From contig JAGHQL010000096.1 of the NCBI GenBank assembly GCA_020080175.1, forward strand, positions 31,983 to 95,982: a stretch of DNA of 64,000 nucleotides. Reading direction: 5' to 3'. Source of the stretch: Glutinoglossum americanum (taxonomy: Eukaryota; Ascomycota; Geoglossomycetes; Geoglossales; Geoglossaceae). The position numbers and the translations under genes were made by a program. This document shows, in pieces, positions 11,078 to 21,494 of the stretch (positions within the stretch are counted from its first letter, which is position 1; each line of letters begins with the position of its first letter). The notes beneath the pieces are model-generated. The model was given only the letters and a program-made list of their open reading frames with translations, was not told where the DNA came from and ran no database searches.

Positions 11078-12070
11078 TCAAAGCTCCTCTCGGAGGTCAG
11101 TAATACCCTCCGACGGACTAAAGTATTCCCTAAATGCCCTCGTCAGGAGTTTGTCATTAAGCTCCATATGCCTTCCCTCCGCAATCCGAAAATCTAACCC
11201 CCCCTTCTCCCCTAGCTTCCTCAGGCCAATCCAGTCCTCACGCCAAATATCCCTCCGTTGCAGCGGCGTTACGAAACCACTCGTACGATTGACCTCGGCA
11301 AACCAAGCACTCTCTTTTGGTATCGCAGTCGTGTCATCGCTAAACATATACGTCGCGAACTTCTCTAGACTTGCAAGGTTCGCCGCGTACGTCTTATTCT
11401 TCGTTTCTCGCTCATTGTTAATATCGGCCAGAAAGTTGCTAAATTCGAGATATGAAGATAGATCCTCGGGGTCGCGGAAATACTGTGCGGGCACAAATCG
11501 AGACTGTACGAACGACGACCATGTGCTACTCTTCATGACCCCAATCGCAGCCTTACATACCCAGTCATTGGGGTCACAGTCCTGAAACTCACTGATCCCG
11601 TTGTGCTGGCTGCCGAATGTTACGAAGCTCCGTACCGGCGGGCTATTGCATCGTTCGATATAGCCGCGCAAAAATTGGCCACCTTGCGAGAATCCAAGAG
11701 CGTTGATACCACTGGGGGAAGCGGAGAGGATTGGGTGGGATGCGAGGTCCTCGCACACTTGGGCAAGCTGGATAGTTAGGTTGCCGAAGAAAGTAGCGGC
11801 TCTATCGCCAGAAGGATTATCATCGAGACGGATATTATAGACAAAAGTTCCTGGGTTGACTTGTTCAGCTAATTTGCCAACGGATTTGAGGCCGTCAGCG
11901 TCGTAGTTATCGCCTATTGAGATTAGCAGTGTAGCTATTTGCGCTTGACCAACAGGATTACCTAGACCGTGCCAGATAACAAGCGGCAATGGATTGGTGT
12001 TAGCTACTACCCCATAGGAAAGTCTAGAGGCAGCTAGGAGAAGGAGGGCGGAGCTCGAGCTCGAAAGCAT
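11078..12070 (-). CDS. PPT1: Palmitoyl-protein thioesterase (PPT1)
   Basis: A lysosomal/vacuolar alpha/beta hydrolase that removes palmitate from cysteines of proteins during their degradation. It is a single exon of 330 residues, close to the usual family length. An N-terminal signal peptide (hydrophobic SALLLLAASRLSYG, about residues 7-20) precedes the family start PLVIWHGLGNP. The nucleophile elbow is GFSQGG with Ser128. The catalytic His is in AEGRHMEL (His301), and the acidic member probably lies in the SDDTTAIPKESAWF segment (about 244-257). The cysteine-containing SQHNGISEFQDC region is also typical. The N-glycosylation patterns NLT, NKT and NRT fit a secretory-route enzyme. It is head-to-head with CTK2, with only 173 bp between the start codons. 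Confidence 0.93.
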   Translation of the reverse strand: MLSSSSSALLLLAASRLSYGVVANTNPLPLVIWHGLGNPVGQAQIATLLISIGDNYDADGLKSVGKLAEQVNPGTFVYNIRLDDNPSGDRAATFFGNLTIQLAQVCEDLASHPILSASPSGINALGFSQGGQFLRGYIERCNSPPVRSFVTFGSQHNGISEFQDCDPNDWVCKAAIGVMKSSTWSSFVQSRFVPAQYFRDPEDLSSYLEFSNFLADINNERETKNKTYAANLASLEKFATYMFSDDTTAIPKESAWFAEVNRTSGFVTPLQRRDIWREDWIGLRKLGEKGGLDFRIAEGRHMELNDKLLTRAFREYFSPSEGITDLREEL

Positions 12071-12243
12071 GGCCGATGGTGGTTCTTACATGGGGAGGGT
12101 AGATGGAAGGCAGAGCGTCGTCAGCCAAAATACAAAAATGCAAGGGGACTCCATTGCAAACTTTCTTAGTCAGCCACCAACTACCTCCCGCGACACCCTC
12201 TCCAAGTCCTAAACGCCTTTGGAAGATTGGTGTTCCCAATATT

Positions 12244-13667
12244 ATGAATTCTATGAATTCCCCGACGTTAAGACCTGAGTGTTCCACAGGACCGCATCCC
12301 TCTTTTATTCAAGTCGCAAAGCCATATGTCTTCGAACATGAGATCCGGCAATGCATGGCCGTTACCGGAGTCAGTGAGGCCAAGGAGGACTCTATGAGAC
12401 TGCAAGGAATCGCTTGGATAGACAATGTGCGAAAGGCTCTGCAACTGTATGGTGGCTGTTACTGAAAGGACGCCGACGTGACGGCCACCCGTAACTGACG
12501 CTAGACTGTAGGCCGGTCCGAACATTCAACACTGCTGCAGTCTATTACCACAAGTTCCGTCTAGTTCACGCAGATATCGAATATAGTTTCCTCGTGAGCA
12601 CGAATGGAATTATTTTTCCTATCCATTCGCTGATAATTTATAGGATGCTGCGGCAGCAGCTCTTTTCACTGCTTGCAAGATTGAAGATACACTAAAGAAA
12701 TCTCGAGAGATCCTCTGCGCTGCCTACAACCTCAGGCTTGCTCAGGCCGACCATCTCAGCCCCGACGATAGTGTATGTAATTTCTTTTATCTCTCTAGTT
12801 ATTGTGGTGCTAATTCCCCTCAAAGCACTTCGAATCGCATTCGAAGGCTATTATCGGCCTTGAACGGCTGATGCTTGAAGCGTCGGGTTTCGACTTCCGC
12901 AACCGCTATCCACAAAAAGTACTCATCAAGCTCGCAAAGCTCTATAACTTCGAAAAGGAAACAGTGGCAAAAACAGCATACAACATGTGCTGCGACCTCT
13001 ATCGCACATTTGCTCCCCTAAAGCAAACAACACCGACAATGGCCTGTGCGTGCTTAGAACTTTCTACTAGATTGTGCGGAACACAATTGGAGAATTTACA
13101 GGGAGAAGATGGCTTCGATTACGAGAGGTGGAGCACCAGCCGCGAGGAGGTTATGGGTGAGCGTTATTCCCCTCTCCTTACACCCGAACTACTGCTGATC
13201 AGTAAACTGTGAGGTAAGAAACCCTTCTCGACCTTTTGGATCTGTACACCCACCACCGAGTCTCGACGATTGTTGGGCAGAACTACTCCTTAGACACTTT
13301 CATTGCCATTCGTATCACCCTTAACCAAGAAGCTTCTGCAAATAACTACCCCCGTTACACAGAGTGGGTTGAAGAGAAGAAACTGCATAGCAACGGCACA
13401 AAGGCCTCACCAGCTACTCCAGATAGGGATAGTGTAGGTGAGAATCGAGATGGAAGTAGTAGGAGACGTAGGCAATCTCCGCCAATGCGCCCGACATCCG
13501 CTACCGACGCACGCGGGAGACCCGGCGAGCGGGGCCGCGATGGTACAGTGAGATTTATGCTTGATCCAGAGCGTGCGAGGCGGGAAAAGGTCGCAGTCGC
13601 AGATTATTTCAAGGCTGAGGAGGTTATTATGGAGGTCGAGTATGATGACGGAGGGAGGCGGCGGTAG
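12244..13667 (+). CDS. CTK2: CTD kinase beta subunit, cyclin CTK2
   Basis: The cyclin subunit of the CTDK-I complex, which phosphorylates Ser2 of the RNA polymerase II C-terminal repeats in the nucleus. Five exons restore a continuous protein of 397 residues: 12244-12446, 12512-12593, 12644-12772, 12826-13156 and 13219-13667. Junctions read KALQL/PVRTFNTA, EYSFL/DAAAAALFTACK, LSPDDS/HFESHSKA and EEVM/ETLLDLLDLY, all matching the family pattern. The first cyclin fold spans about residues 20-190 (IQVAKPYVFEHEI, YYHKFRLVH, ASGFDFRNRYPQ). The C-terminal part after about residue 300 is polar and probably disordered. The start is ATG AAT TCT ATG; either of the two closely spaced ATGs could be used. 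The last intron ends in an unusual taag acceptor. Confidence 0.92.
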
Positions 13668-15325
13668 TAAAATCTGAGCGACTTGGATCACTGCAGCTTT
13701 TATTGTTTATTTTTCAAACATGTAGAAAAATCTTGCGAGGGGTTGCTTTCTCCATTGCCGAGCCAGAAGGGAGAAGTGGAAGATGTCAAGGTCAAGTTAT
13801 CTACAAAGAGATTGGATGGTATTGATATTAGGTGACGCCAAACATGTGAGCGACTCCATATCCCTTCGTACCTCATGGGAGGTCATTGCTGATGGGTACA
13901 AAGCAGACTTCATAATAGGAGACGGCAGCGATGATGTGCACTTGAACATGCGGCAGACGGAGGCAACATTGGTTTCGGCGCCTCCTAACAAATCAACGAA
14001 AACTTCAGGGACAGCATCTTGAATCAAGCAGGTATTGGCGGATCATCTTCATCACCATCTAGAGGGTTAATAGTCATGACCTCGTACAACAATTAGACGG
14101 CGCCGCACAGGCGCAATTGGTGGGATATCATACATAGAGCAGAAGGAATTAGACGATGGTGTATCTGCATAGGCGATCTGGGCAGGGTTAAAATTCTCCG
14201 TCCTTAATAAGAAAAAAAGGAGAAATATTCCACCCAAGACATAAGCTCCCAAGTGCTTAGGAACAGATAAAGGCTAATAAAATAAACTGCGGGACCTGTC
14301 GCAATTCCCGCCCTGGGAAGGAGAAGAGTGGTCATTCGGGTATGTGTGAAATGCACCCGCGAAAAAAATTCACCGTATTCCCATAAAGTAAACAACCCCA
14401 AGAAAATAACATTTTAAGACCCCCGCGACACCACGGCAACAAGTCACACCCGCGAACAAAAGGGGGGAAAGGATTTTTGGATGAGACAACATACGCGTGC
14501 CGACAAAGAATCCCCTCCATACCGTACTCCTTACGATCACGGGCGCGCCCCCAAGGCCACCGTCGTATCATACGGATCTGTTCAAGAGGGTAGCAAGCTA
14601 CCGGGAAATAAAAAAGATAGATGAAAGAAATACCCTTGGAAGGCGGTTGCCCATGCAGAGTCCAAAACCAATGCTATGATCTTCCAGTAGGCTTTTTTGT
14701 GATAAACAAAACGGGGAATCGTGGCATTCGAGGAATTATCCCCAAATTCGCTATTGCACCACACACGCGGCGGGATTTTTTCAAAAAATTTAACGAAAAC
14801 TCTTAGCATTCGAGAAGCTATCCCGAATAAAAAAAAGTTAAAGTCACTTTTGCATACAAAGTACATCGGTGATATACACTGACAATGGTATATCTCTCGC
14901 TCACGGATGCTTAGTGGATCCCGAGGTTGGAACACAAGCGCCGAATCGGTAGGTTTTAAAGGTTCTATTCTCTAGCAAACGGCTTCAGTGCAATTGTTAG
15001 GCCGTAGAGGTAGACGCCCCACATGTTCCAAAAGAGATAAATAACTACGTAGCAAGTGATAGCCAGATCATCTGATGCTTCTTTAACCTTGGACGCGGGG
15101 TGCCCGTGGCCAAAGCCGGAATGAAAATAGCTAATTGAAGATAATTCCTTAAAAGGGTGCCATGGAAGTGATCGTAGATATATTCAATGCTTAATGAAAG
15201 AAAGTTTTCGTGCCATGTCAAGATATTAGGGCCCGTTTCTAAGGGGCCGTATACACATAAGTATATAGGTATATTAGTAAGGAAGTAAAAGGATTCCTCC
15301 TCTGGGATAGCCCAGATCCAGGATG
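13668..15325. other. Convergent intergenic region, no gene recognised
   Basis: About 1.65 kb between the 3' ends of CTK2 and the membrane-protein gene. Small frames exist on both strands but none shows family sequence or a plausible exon chain. A/T runs occur around 14360 and 14780-14840. Confidence 0.5.
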
Positions 15326-17044
15326 TCACATATCGCCGTACTCATCGCTATCATCATATCCGATCTTCGGTGACCCAACGACGGAACTATCTGGTGTCCA
15401 TGTGGTAGCAGTCGGTGTGTACTGGAAACCGTCCGCAACAATATCATCCGCTCCATTCTCGTCGTATCCCGGTGGTGACTCATCTCCTGCTTCGCTTGCT
15501 CGGCTCCTATAGCTTGGTAGGCTCGCTTCACTTCCAAAGCTAGTTGTGCGCTGTAGCTGGTGTAAGTGTCCACGCCCTTCCTCAGCGGCGATAAGATTTG
15601 ATACCATGTTTGCGGCCTCACGAAGGCCCCGAATTTCGGATTGCATTGCAGTTTCGAGGATTGCTTCTTGAGGGGCGACTCGAGCACGTTTTTCATCCGA
15701 GTCGTCGATGCCACTTCGATGGCGAAAACGCCTTCGCCACCAAGAGCGCCATGCCTCCCTACATGCCGCGCGACGAGCTGCGCGGGCCTCACGTCGTGAC
15801 CGACGCTGGGCACGACGCAGTGCGCGGTGTTGGGCGCAGGAATGGCGATGGGAATGGCATTTACTAACAGCCTTGTAAAAGGCAAAAACGAGGAGAGCGA
15901 GGAGGATTATGGAGATTAGAACTTTAAAGTGCAAAGAGATCTCTCGGAAGCGGTAGTAAAACCCATGACGAGGCGGAAGGCCGTGATGAGAGGGCAGACC
16001 TTGGTTGTTGTCATGCCCAGCTCCGTTTCGCCATTCACGGAAGGACTGGTGGGCACCTGTTTTCCAGGGGCGATGGGTACTTTTCAATTCCTCGGATACT
16101 TCCCCGCATGAAGGTGGCGGGCGTATTTTGAGGCATATGGTCTTGACTGCGCCACGTGCCTTGCGCAACACTGCTCTGAGTGCGCACTTTATTGTCTGAC
16201 ATTGCTCAAGCTCTTTGCCTAATCGGACACCTGGCGCTTTCGGACAAGGTGATGGGACTGGGAGGGAAACTGCATCATGAACATGAGAGGGTCGATCCGG
16301 GAACATCTGTGATAATCCAAGATGATCCAAGTCTGACCATTCGCTGGCCATAAAGGGCCCAGAAGGCCATAGCCGGGTGTCGAGCCGGATCAATTCAGCA
16401 CCTGGGCTCTGGATAAATGAAAACGTAAAGCCCCTGTTGCTATCAATGCTGTGAGTCCCATCCAAGGTCAAGAATTGGAACAGGAGAGCTTGTGCGATAG
16501 GCCGGTCTTGGTTACCAATTCGTCCTGAATAGTTGTAAATATCGTAAAGGCAATCAAAATTCCAGGATGCGGTGAGATTGTGATCCGATCCATCGCTAGC
16601 CCTCTTAACAGGAAAAGTGTCTTGACCCGAAATAGGAGACGACTCTTCTGTTGATAAATGATAGCCATTTACACTAGCATTTCCAAAGCCACAGGCTTCT
16701 ACTGATGGGAACACTTCGATATCAAGAAGCTGTAATAACTGTATGAGAAACTATTTTCAAGATACTCGTGGAAAGGCACCCACCAATTCCTCATTTCCTG
16801 CTCCCCAACAACCGGGGCAGGGGACTTTGAACTCTGCACGGGAGAGGCCATCTATACACACAAAAAGCGTTAGGTGCCAAAGTCACAAATAAGTGCTTGA
16901 ACTGATTATAATATACATACTTATGGCTACAATTGGTCCGCTTTGGAGGTCTCGTCTCTGTGAACCGAGGTGAAGCACAGAGGGAGCGACAAAAGCAGCG
17001 TTGAATACAGGCACCAGCAAGATCGCCTGTAAAGAGACGCGCAT
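15326..17044 (-). CDS. Type I membrane protein of unknown function, fungal cysteine-motif family
   Basis: Three exons (17044-16921, 16851-16784, 16729-15326) give 531 residues. Exon 1 encodes a signal peptide (MRVSLQAILLVPVFNAAFVA). Exon 2 brings in PCPGCWGAGNEEL (residues 52-64), a cysteine motif I associate with secreted or membrane ascomycete proteins of unknown function. The lumenal/extracellular part carries several further cysteines and NAS, NLT and NYS glycosylation patterns. A single transmembrane helix follows at about 333-352 (VLISIILLALLVFAFYKAV). Immediately after it comes a Cys/His patch and a very Arg-rich segment (RRAQRRSRREARAARRA), then an acidic, Pro-rich cytosolic tail with PPGYDE, a possible PY-like motif. 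The positive-inside rule agrees with a cytosolic C-terminus. No function is claimed. Confidence 0.8.
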
Positions 17045-18122
17045 GATCGCAAACTTAGGACCAACGGCAAGAAAGAATAAGCAGACGAAAGCTCAACCAA
17101 CGTGTTTGAGGCGAAAAGGACTGAGGTGTCGACTATGCAAGCAAGAAAGGAGGGAGAAGAGTCAGAACCTGTGGACAATACTACGTATACATTAACGAGA
17201 GCACAGCCCTGCTAAGAGCAAAAATCCGCGAAGTCGCGCATTAAAAGTGCCGTGGTTGTCGTCAGCCGTTCGGACAAGGAGCCAACCAACATTGCGACAT
17301 CCACCCAGGGTGGTAAAAACGGGGTTAACGAAGTCTGCCTTACGCGTAGGCCAAGACACATCGCGGATATACGTACCTGGAGCAAAAGCGTAAGTGGAAA
17401 ACTGAAAGCGATGGGACCTTAACCGCGATGCCAAAGTCCAATATCGCGTCATAACTATAGATGTCCTCGGAAATAAAAAGAGGATAGGTAAATGAAGGGA
17501 TACTTACTCGAATACTACGACTTTAGGGATAACTATTTCAATACTGTGACCTTCATTTTATTTACCCAGGTCCACAAAAAGTCTCTTCATTTTGGCCCAA
17601 TGTGAGTCTCTCGGATATATTTATGCACCTTGACCCAATAGTAGTCCTCGGGGGAGCTCCTATAGTCACGGGAAGTCCATACCGAACATATACGCTATAA
17701 TGCAATAGGAGTGCTCGAGGGGTAGTCATATTGGCAATAATGGTTTAAGCGTTGGTTTGTGTAGTAAGCCCTCGCCGTATCTAGATAAATAAAATGAAAC
17801 CCCATAGCATTGCAGAAAGCACACTAGAAGTTCTAAGCTGCTTAAGGTCTAACTGAATTACGGTATAAATATTTGGGGGAGGATAATGCCATTAGAAAAT
17901 AGTAAAATAGTAAAAGAGATATACTTGAAGGTAGTGGGGTAAAAATTAAAATTGGGATTAAATTAAAATGAAAAGTCATGGCATTTCCCGATAAATAATA
18001 AATATTCTTTCAGTTTCCGTTTTCGCGATTTGTTGGTAGTAATATCCCCGCAAAGCGGCAAAGCGATATTGTACCCCCATACTTGCAATCCCGCTATAAA
18101 CAATACCAACATTTGTGCAGTT
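17045..18122. other. Divergent intergenic region
   Basis: Promoter region between the membrane-protein gene and LSM4. An imperfect inverted pair (TAAATGAAGG near 17490 and CCTTCATTTTATTTA near 17551) could be a remnant of a small element, but no terminal repeats or target duplication could be confirmed. Confidence 0.4.
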
Positions 18123-18787
18123 ATGGTGAGTCGTCTAGCATTCATCCGTATCTACGATATCAAGCCGATGTGTTCCTCTGTCTTAGGGGTCATAGGCTTA
18201 CAAATGCTAACGCATAGCTGTGCAAAAAGCTTCCACTAGGTCTACTCAGTGCAGCTCAAGGTCATCCGATGCTGGTGGAGCTAAAGAATGGCGAGACCCT
18301 GAATGGCCATTTGGTCAATTCGGATACATGGATGAACTTAACGTTGAAGGAAGTAGTGCAGACGAGTCCAGTATGCTTATTATTTCTTTATATCTGGAGA
18401 GCTTTATAGAGTCCTGCTGTTGATAAGTTACAGTCTCTTTGGTTTAAACACAGTAACTAACCCCGATGAACGCTAGGATGGAGATAGGTTTTTCCGATTA
18501 CCTGAGGTCTATGTCCGTGGAAATAATGTAAGCCTTCTCTACTTCATTCCTTACTTGCAGCTAATTCTAGAGTATAGATCAAATTCCTTCGAGTACCCGA
18601 CGAGATTATCGAGCTGGTAAAAGAGTCGCAGCAACAGAGCCAACAGCCAAATCGTGGAGGACGAGGCGGTGGGCAGCAAAGAGGAGACCATGCTCATGGA
18701 GGTAGAGGCGATGGGGGGCATAGAGGTGATAGAGGAAGAGGCGGTGGCCCCGGTAGGAGAGGCAGAGGCAGAGGGCGGGGAGCATAA
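18123..18787 (+). CDS. LSM4: U6 snRNA-associated Sm-like protein LSm4
   Basis: LSm4 is a subunit of the LSm1-7 ring (mRNA decapping, P-bodies) and the LSm2-8 ring (U6 snRNP). Four exons encode 134 residues: 18123-18125, 18230-18370, 18477-18527 and 18578-18787. The first coding exon is only the ATG, directly followed by gtgagt. It joins to [21 protein letters not shown], the invariant LSm4 N-terminus. Sm1 ([17 protein letters not shown], with DTWMNLTL) and Sm2 ([18 protein letters not shown]) are complete. The tail is RGG-rich ([14 protein letters not shown]), as in other LSm4 proteins, where arginine methylation and P-body assembly are known. A CTAAC branch site precedes the first acceptor. 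Confidence 0.95.
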
Positions 18788-19128
18788 TCTTTTTGGGTCC
18801 GGTCGTGAAATACCCCGCTACCACTACGGCAAGATACATTCCAAATAGGACAATACGTCCAAATGCTTTCGTCCCTCCACGTTGATAGTCTGTGCTTCTG
18901 GTGGGGTTGCTCTCTGATTCTGGAGAGGAGGCTGCGCTTTATTCCTAACATTCCCAAGGAGGGTGGACCTGTATACGATTCTGGAGTTTCGAGGTAAAGA
19001 TTATGCTATAAATTTATTGTGTTCGTGCTCCGTAATGTTAAACTAAAATTTCCACGCGTGAATATGTTCCATGACTAAGCGCCAACGGAAAAGCTGTAAG
19101 ATCCTTCACCTTCCAACCTGTCAACTCC
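18788..19128. other. Short tandem intergenic region
   Basis: 341 bp between LSM4 and the PPR gene, on the same strand; 3' UTR and promoter sequence presumably share it. Nothing else was recognised. Confidence 0.5.
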
Positions 19129-21004
19129 ATGGCTACGACCAAGGTGGCAATTGACGGCCTATGGTGTTGCCTACGTCCTGCCCTTAACCCATTTGCTTCG
19201 ACACGGGCCTTTAAATTAGTACTACCTCGTGCAGGGATCCATATCAACTCCCTCAGGGAACCTCACCTCGAAAACGAATGCCGTGCTAAACCCTTCTATT
19301 CGAAGTCCCCGCATAATCCTCGCTCGAAAAAGCAGCTCGTGGGTTGGTTGCATGACAAGGAACTAGCGGATGCGTCTAATGAAGCCCTCCATGAGAAATT
19401 GCTATGGGACGCTTTGGAGGGTAATGTCAATGAGACTCGGCAGATTGTCGACTATCTTGTCCGAGAGAGGCATGAGCGGCCAAACTTGACTCATTATGGA
19501 GCGTTGATACAGTCAAATATATCTCCTCGTCGTGGATCTGCAGCTGCAGTGGAAGCTATATTGAACGAGATGGAGGAAGAGGGGATACATCCTAATGCGG
19601 ACGTATATGGCGCCGCCCTTCAGGCATGCTCTTCAGAGGATCCATCTATCTAGTTTACGGTACTGATTGACCTGTAGGCCTTGTCGGTCCATCCTGACTA
19701 TATTTTACGGAACTTAATTCTCGACGAAATGCATCAGCGGTGGTACAATCTAAGAAGTCAGGGATGGCATGATATTATATGTGGTCTCATTCGAGAGCGA
19801 CAGTACGAACTAGCTCTTGACAAACTGGAGCATCTCCAACGTCAGGGTGTCGGGGTGAGACCATGGCTCTATGATCAACTTACATTTGCCCTATGCGAGG
19901 CGGAAGAACTCGACGAGGCACTGAAGATTATGAAATTTAGAGTTATGCGCGAGGATCCGTGGATTTCTGGGAATTCATGGTACTGCTTGTTAGATACCGC
20001 GAGCAGATGTTATCATGTACGTCATCATGGCCCTTTGAGGCGAGGCCACTATCATTTTGATTTGCTAATGTGCCCATACACAGTACGATGGTACAAGGTA
20101 TGCTTGGAAGAAGCGTGTTGAAACTAATTTCATCAATCCCTCGGATGGTATCTGCATAAATGTTCTAAATACTGCAGCTCGCCACGGCGATTCCGTTCTT
20201 GCGACGGACGTTTTCCGTGTTCTCGGAAATCGTTCTGTCAAGTTCGAGATGCATCACTACGAAGCCCTTCTCGAGGCTTATACTGGGGGCGGCGACATTA
20301 GAAGTGCGATGACGGTGCTTTGTATTATGAAAAGCGCCGGGGTTGAGCCTTCGGAGGCCTCCACGAGGGCTATCTACATGTTTCTCCATGGGCAGTCTGA
20401 TGGTCCCAAGGAAGCCTTCGAGATTCTCCAACTGCTGCGCAAAGATGGACGGAACATTCCCGTTGCAGCTATCAACTGCGTCCTTGAAGTTTTAGCTTCC
20501 CTCGGAAACATCACACAGGCATTGGTGTACTATAAACAACTGCGAGATTTTTGCTCTGATGGCCCTAACCGAGCTACTTACAACGTGCTTCTTCGCGGTT
20601 GCGGAATAATGCGCCGCAAAGACTTAGCGCTGTCTCTCCTGTCGGAGATGCTGGCGCTGAATATTAGCCCTAACTCGCTAACATACGACCGCTTGATATT
20701 AGTTTGTGTACAAGGAGACAACTACGAGGATGCGTTTAAGTACCTCAAGGTGATGGAGGATCTGGCGTTTACGCCAAGGATCGGGACATATAAGGCACTG
20801 GTGACGAAGTGCGCAAGAGCCGGTGATGCAAGGGCATGGGAATTAATTGCTATGCTGGACACGACGGGGGTAGACACTGCAGAGATGCGCCAGGAATCAA
20901 ATGCACTCTGGGGCGCTGAAGGTATGAAGAGCACTGGGGGGGTTGAAGGGGAAGAGCCTAGGGGTGAGGAATATAAAGAGAAGGTCGTGTACGATAGTGT
21001 CTGA
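19129..21004 (+). CDS. Pentatricopeptide repeat (PPR) protein, probably mitochondrial
   Basis: PPR proteins bind organellar RNA through stacked helical hairpins and act in mitochondrial RNA processing or translation. Three exons fit, 19129-19623, 19678-20016 and 20084-21004, giving 584 residues. The first intron uses a GC donor (CAG/gcatgc) and ends in tgtag; it yields YGAALQ-ALSVHPDYIL, the expected sequence around this point in fungal relatives. The second gives SRCYH/YDGTRYAW. The N-terminus is rich in Arg, Leu and Ala and low in acidic residues, fitting a mitochondrial presequence. Repeats are visible at about 135-170 (LTHYGALIQ, AILNEMEEEGIHPNADVYG) and especially 340-550 (MHHYEALLEAYT, ATYNVLLRGCG, LTYDRLILVCVQ, GTYKALVTKCA). 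The specific RNA target cannot be read from sequence by eye. Confidence 0.85.
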
Positions 21005-21494
21005 TATAATGTAAACTATAATTGAGATTGAACTTCTGTGTGTGACGGTCTCTCTGGTGGGGTATTGGTTAGCCCTAGCGCCCGATCGTTTACTTGGCTG
21101 GAGCAAGAGTTATATCGTTCTTTCCTCGCTGGGTGGGGTTGGCGTTTACTGGTAGTAAGAATAAGTACAACTATGGTGCCGCATACTATCCTACTTACAC
21201 AGTGTGTATTCATTCTTGTCTTGTAAAGCACTATGCGGTGCGTAAAAGTTGAGGCATAAATGTAAAAATTAGTGACAACAATAATAGACGACCTGTAAGG
21301 CAGTTTTAGGCAACATTTAGCGATCCCATGACGTTTCTTGTTTCTTACAAAAGTAACCAAATATCGGTCGAATTTACACCTGTAGCATCCAACATTTTTT
21401 TCTTGTTTTAAAAATTCTCTAGCCTACTTAAATTCGCAGGATCGCACCTAGCTTCTTCCTCGCCGCCCCCGTTTATCTCGGGCTGAAATGCAAA
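21005..21494. other. Tandem intergenic region
   Basis: Nearly 500 bp between the PPR and PTEN-like genes on the same strand. No feature was recognised. Confidence 0.5.

Noticed and set aside
13783-14022. 79-codon ATG frame downstream of CTK2
   Set aside because: Short, with no family sequence, and placed in the 3' flank of CTK2. Its length is expected by chance.
17489-17565. Imperfect inverted repeat that might be a MITE
   Set aside because: Short arms with mismatches and no visible target-site duplication; not enough to call an element.
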